From: Amanita rubescens | Taxonomy: Eukaryota > Basidiomycota > Agaricomycetes > Agaricales > Amanitaceae | NCBI GenBank assembly: GCA_015039365.1 | Contig: WION01000406.1 | Location: forward strand, 1-47,546 | DNA: 47,546 nucleotides | Direction of reading: 5' to 3' | In this document: positions 45,815 through 47,546 of the stretch, one piece after another | How the letters are laid out: every line of letters starts with the position of its first letter | Position numbering within the stretch: the stretch's first letter is position 1 | Program-made: the position numbers and the translations under genes | The notes under the pieces: generated by a model | The model's input: only the letters and a program-made list of their open reading frames with translations | Told to the model about the DNA's origin: nothing | Databases searched by the model: none

Positions 45815-47137
45815 ATGTCCCCCTCTGCTAACTCCAAAGTTGCGTCTGGCTCCAAGGCCAAATCTTTTTCGGCCGTTGCCGTCCAAGCTCCTCAGCTTGG
45901 AAAATTTGTTTCGGTTTCCTCTGTGCAGGCTGCTGAGCCTGCAAAATATTCTTTCCATGATTTCGCCAGTGGAAATACGTTTCAGGTCTACCCTGAAAAC
46001 CAACTGGTTGATATGCCTAATGAAGAATTCGTCCGAATAATGGAGAATGTCTTAGGTCAAGGTGATGATGGTTTTACCGTCGTCACCAAAGGAAAGAAAA
46101 AAGTTACTTTTGCTGATTCCCCGTCGGATAATAAAAAACCGACGATTCTGTGTCCCACTGCTCCCCTTCCTCAGGTTAAAAACCTGAAGGCTTCTGACCC
46201 AATACTATATAATGAAATTAAGCATTATAATAGTATGTTTCCATCTTGGGTAGGACGTTCCGGTCCTAAAACTCTGAACAACCATATTCTTGATGAATTC
46301 AGGAATATGGAAAATAAGAGAAGGTTTACACCTTCTCCTTCTCCATTAGGAAAGAATGATGACCCTGTTATTTCTGAAACGTCATCGTCGTCTCAATCGC
46401 CTATTGGGACGACAGCACCTAGGTTTGTACCTAGTGTTCAGAAAGCGACTGTGCCTAATTTTGCACAGATCCTTAAAGAGGGAGGATCTCATCGAGAATT
46501 CCCCAAGGTTCATCATACTCCAACTTGGAGCAAAGTTCAGAATTGTCCCCATGGATTTAAGTTGGGCAGAACCTCATGCAGTGATTGGAACCTTAGTTCC
46601 GAAGATACCATCAAATTGGGACAGTTCACCCCAATTATTATCTTCAGAGTTAGGAAACCAATTACTGAGCAAATGCGTAGAGGATGGAACACCCATTTAT
46701 GGGAAAGATTCGTCTACAATCCGAACCCAAATGATTCGGATTCCTACAAGCTCTGGAGAGCCTCCTGCGGATTACCGGTCGCAGAAAGGCCCCAGAGGCA
46801 TTATGCTAAAGGGAACCAGTACTCACAGTTTAAGGGGAACAAGAACAAACGCTTTGTTCCAAAGCAAAATCCGGTACATGCAAAAGAGGCATCTACTAAG
46901 GTAAATAAACCTTATAGAGAGACTTATGCAAATTCACTAAAGTCTCGTACAGCCGAGCATCGAAAGGAACCCACCAGATCAAATCCAGATCGGTGGAATC
47001 AAATACGACCGACTCCCAGAGAAGGGAAAAAGAATATTCACACTTGCATTCCCAATCCTGAAAAGGTAAGGGAAGAACAAGTAAAGAAGATTCGTCGGGC
47101 CTTTATTTTTGTACAAAGTTTAATAAATGAACTTTGA
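45815..47137 (+). CDS. Unrecognised 440-aa ORF upstream of Gag in element B
   Basis: Starts at taccATG (45815), MSPSANSKVASGSKAKS; 440 aa, uninterrupted. Features: Ala/Ser/Val-rich N-terminus, an acidic FVRIMENVLGQGDDGF segment, KGKKKVTFADSPSDNKKPT, a central LDEFRNMENKRRF, a folded-looking region with WSKVQNCPHGFKLG, ITEQMRRGWNTHLWERF and LWRASCGLPV (about residues 240-340), and a very basic C-terminus (FKGNKNKRFVPKQ, KKIRRAF), which suggests nucleic-acid binding. It is not a Gag, protease, RT or integrase I can recognise. It lies between the leader and a Gag start at 47389, so it is a first ORF of the element. Its codons contain about ten perfect stem-loops. The open frame implies recent function. 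Confidence 0.75.
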   Translation: MSPSANSKVASGSKAKSFSAVAVQAPQLGKFVSVSSVQAAEPAKYSFHDFASGNTFQVYPENQLVDMPNEEFVRIMENVLGQGDDGFTVVTKGKKKVTFADSPSDNKKPTILCPTAPLPQVKNLKASDPILYNEIKHYNSMFPSWVGRSGPKTLNNHILDEFRNMENKRRFTPSPSPLGKNDDPVISETSSSSQSPIGTTAPRFVPSVQKATVPNFAQILKEGGSHREFPKVHHTPTWSKVQNCPHGFKLGRTSCSDWNLSSEDTIKLGQFTPIIIFRVRKPITEQMRRGWNTHLWERFVYNPNPNDSDSYKLWRASCGLPVAERPQRHYAKGNQYSQFKGNKNKRFVPKQNPVHAKEASTKVNKPYRETYANSLKSRTAEHRKEPTRSNPDRWNQIRPTPREGKKNIHTCIPNPEKVREEQVKKIRRAFIFVQSLINEL

Positions 47138-47388
47138 TGAGAATAAAGGATATTTATATCTTTTGACTCAAGGCCGAATAATTTATAGATACTAAATAGT
47201 AGAGAAACTGTAATAGTATCTAGTAAATTAAGCCTTACTTTTGGAAATTTGGACATGGACATGAAAATTGATAAGAAATTTCAAAGAACTTGTCATCAAC
47301 ATAAGCGCCAAAAATTGTAAAGTATAAATAACTAATTCTTTTTATTTTTATAGATTTCATTAACAACCGAAGAAATCTTAACGATACA

Positions 47389-47546
47389 ATGTCAGCTTCT
47401 ACTTCAACTCGTAGCATTGCAGACTCAGTTCCAGTATTCAATGGAACAAACTGGCACACTTTCGAGACAAATATCATCGCATATTTACAGACTCGAGGAA
47501 TTGACAGAGTCATATCGACTACCTTCAATATGGCACCAGCCCTCAC
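47389..47546 (+). CDS. Gag of element B, N-terminal part
   Basis: Starts ATG at 47389 (MSASTSTRSIADSVPVFNG) and runs off the window. FNGTNWHTFETNIIAYLQ is the N-terminal motif of Ty1/Copia-type Gag (LxGxNWxxW/F). It is related in type to the element A Gag but not close in sequence. The spacing of 251 bp from the preceding ORF suggests separate translation or splicing. Confidence 0.78.
   Translation, partial: MSASTSTRSIADSVPVFNGTNWHTFETNIIAYLQTRGIDRVISTTFNMAPAL

Larger units (their letters stand above)
43733..47546 (+). mobile_element. LTR retrotransposon B, 5' part, plus orientation
   Basis: The LTR (about 43733-44342) ends in CA and is followed directly by GGTTATGGGCCCC, the same half-tRNA primer-binding site as element A. 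Then come a 1.4-kb hairpin-rich leader, an unrecognised 440-aa ORF, and the start of a Copia-type Gag ORF running off the window. A leader block is shared with element A (reverse orientation), so A and B are one lineage. The 3' half, including any pol, lies outside the window. Confidence 0.82.

Overview
The window looks like nuclear DNA of a mushroom-forming basidiomycete (Agaricomycetes). Genes are split by many 45-60 nt GT-AG introns. The gene set is typical of the group: F-box/leucine-rich proteins, a tandem SDR family, an SNM1-type nuclease and mitochondrial Hsp78. The right half is a nest of transposable elements. No bacterial operon, CRISPR, rRNA or tRNA signal was found.

Positions 1-26,223 are mostly host genes. 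From the left they are: the 5' part of squalene epoxidase (ERG1, minus, running off the edge); an acidic four-exon protein of unknown function (minus); a DRMBL/SNM1-Artemis nuclease (minus); an 18-exon mitochondrial Hsp78 ClpB-type disaggregase (plus); an F-box protein (plus); the first of three paralogous short-chain dehydrogenases (plus); a gene-free stretch with degenerate 120-bp tandem repeats; two frame-broken F-box genes (minus); a small secreted protein (plus); a conserved basidiomycete protein of unknown function (minus); a diverged piece of F-box 5' region carrying a 5'-truncated poly(A) retroelement with a 13-bp target duplication; and SDR copies two and three behind a duplicated promoter segment.

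Positions 26,420-47,546 are mobile DNA. Element A (26,420-34,109, minus orientation) is a 7.7-kb LTR element with a Gag-like ORF and no recognisable pol. Next is a hAT transposase relic (34,110-about 36,682), interrupted by an 825-bp non-autonomous hAT element with a perfect 8-bp target duplication. A chromodomain Ty3/Gypsy element (about 38,270-43,732) has a pol gene broken by stop codons that fit C-to-T decay. Element B (about 43,733 to the end, plus orientation) is another LTR element. It shares its primer-binding site and a leader block with A, and carries a long unrecognised ORF ahead of a Gag ORF.

The most unusual signal is in A and B. Both leaders, both unique ORFs, the LTRs and the 4.6-kb non-coding body of A are packed with short perfect inverted repeats (stems 5-12 bp, loops 3-14 nt), often one every 20-50 bp. 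In one LTR hairpin the two LTR copies differ by a paired substitution that keeps the stem. A tandem hairpin unit inside the hAT-type element shows the same kind of paired change. I describe this as a hairpin-saturated retroelement type. Its mechanism (template switching at imperfect palindromes, or selection for RNA structure) is inference.
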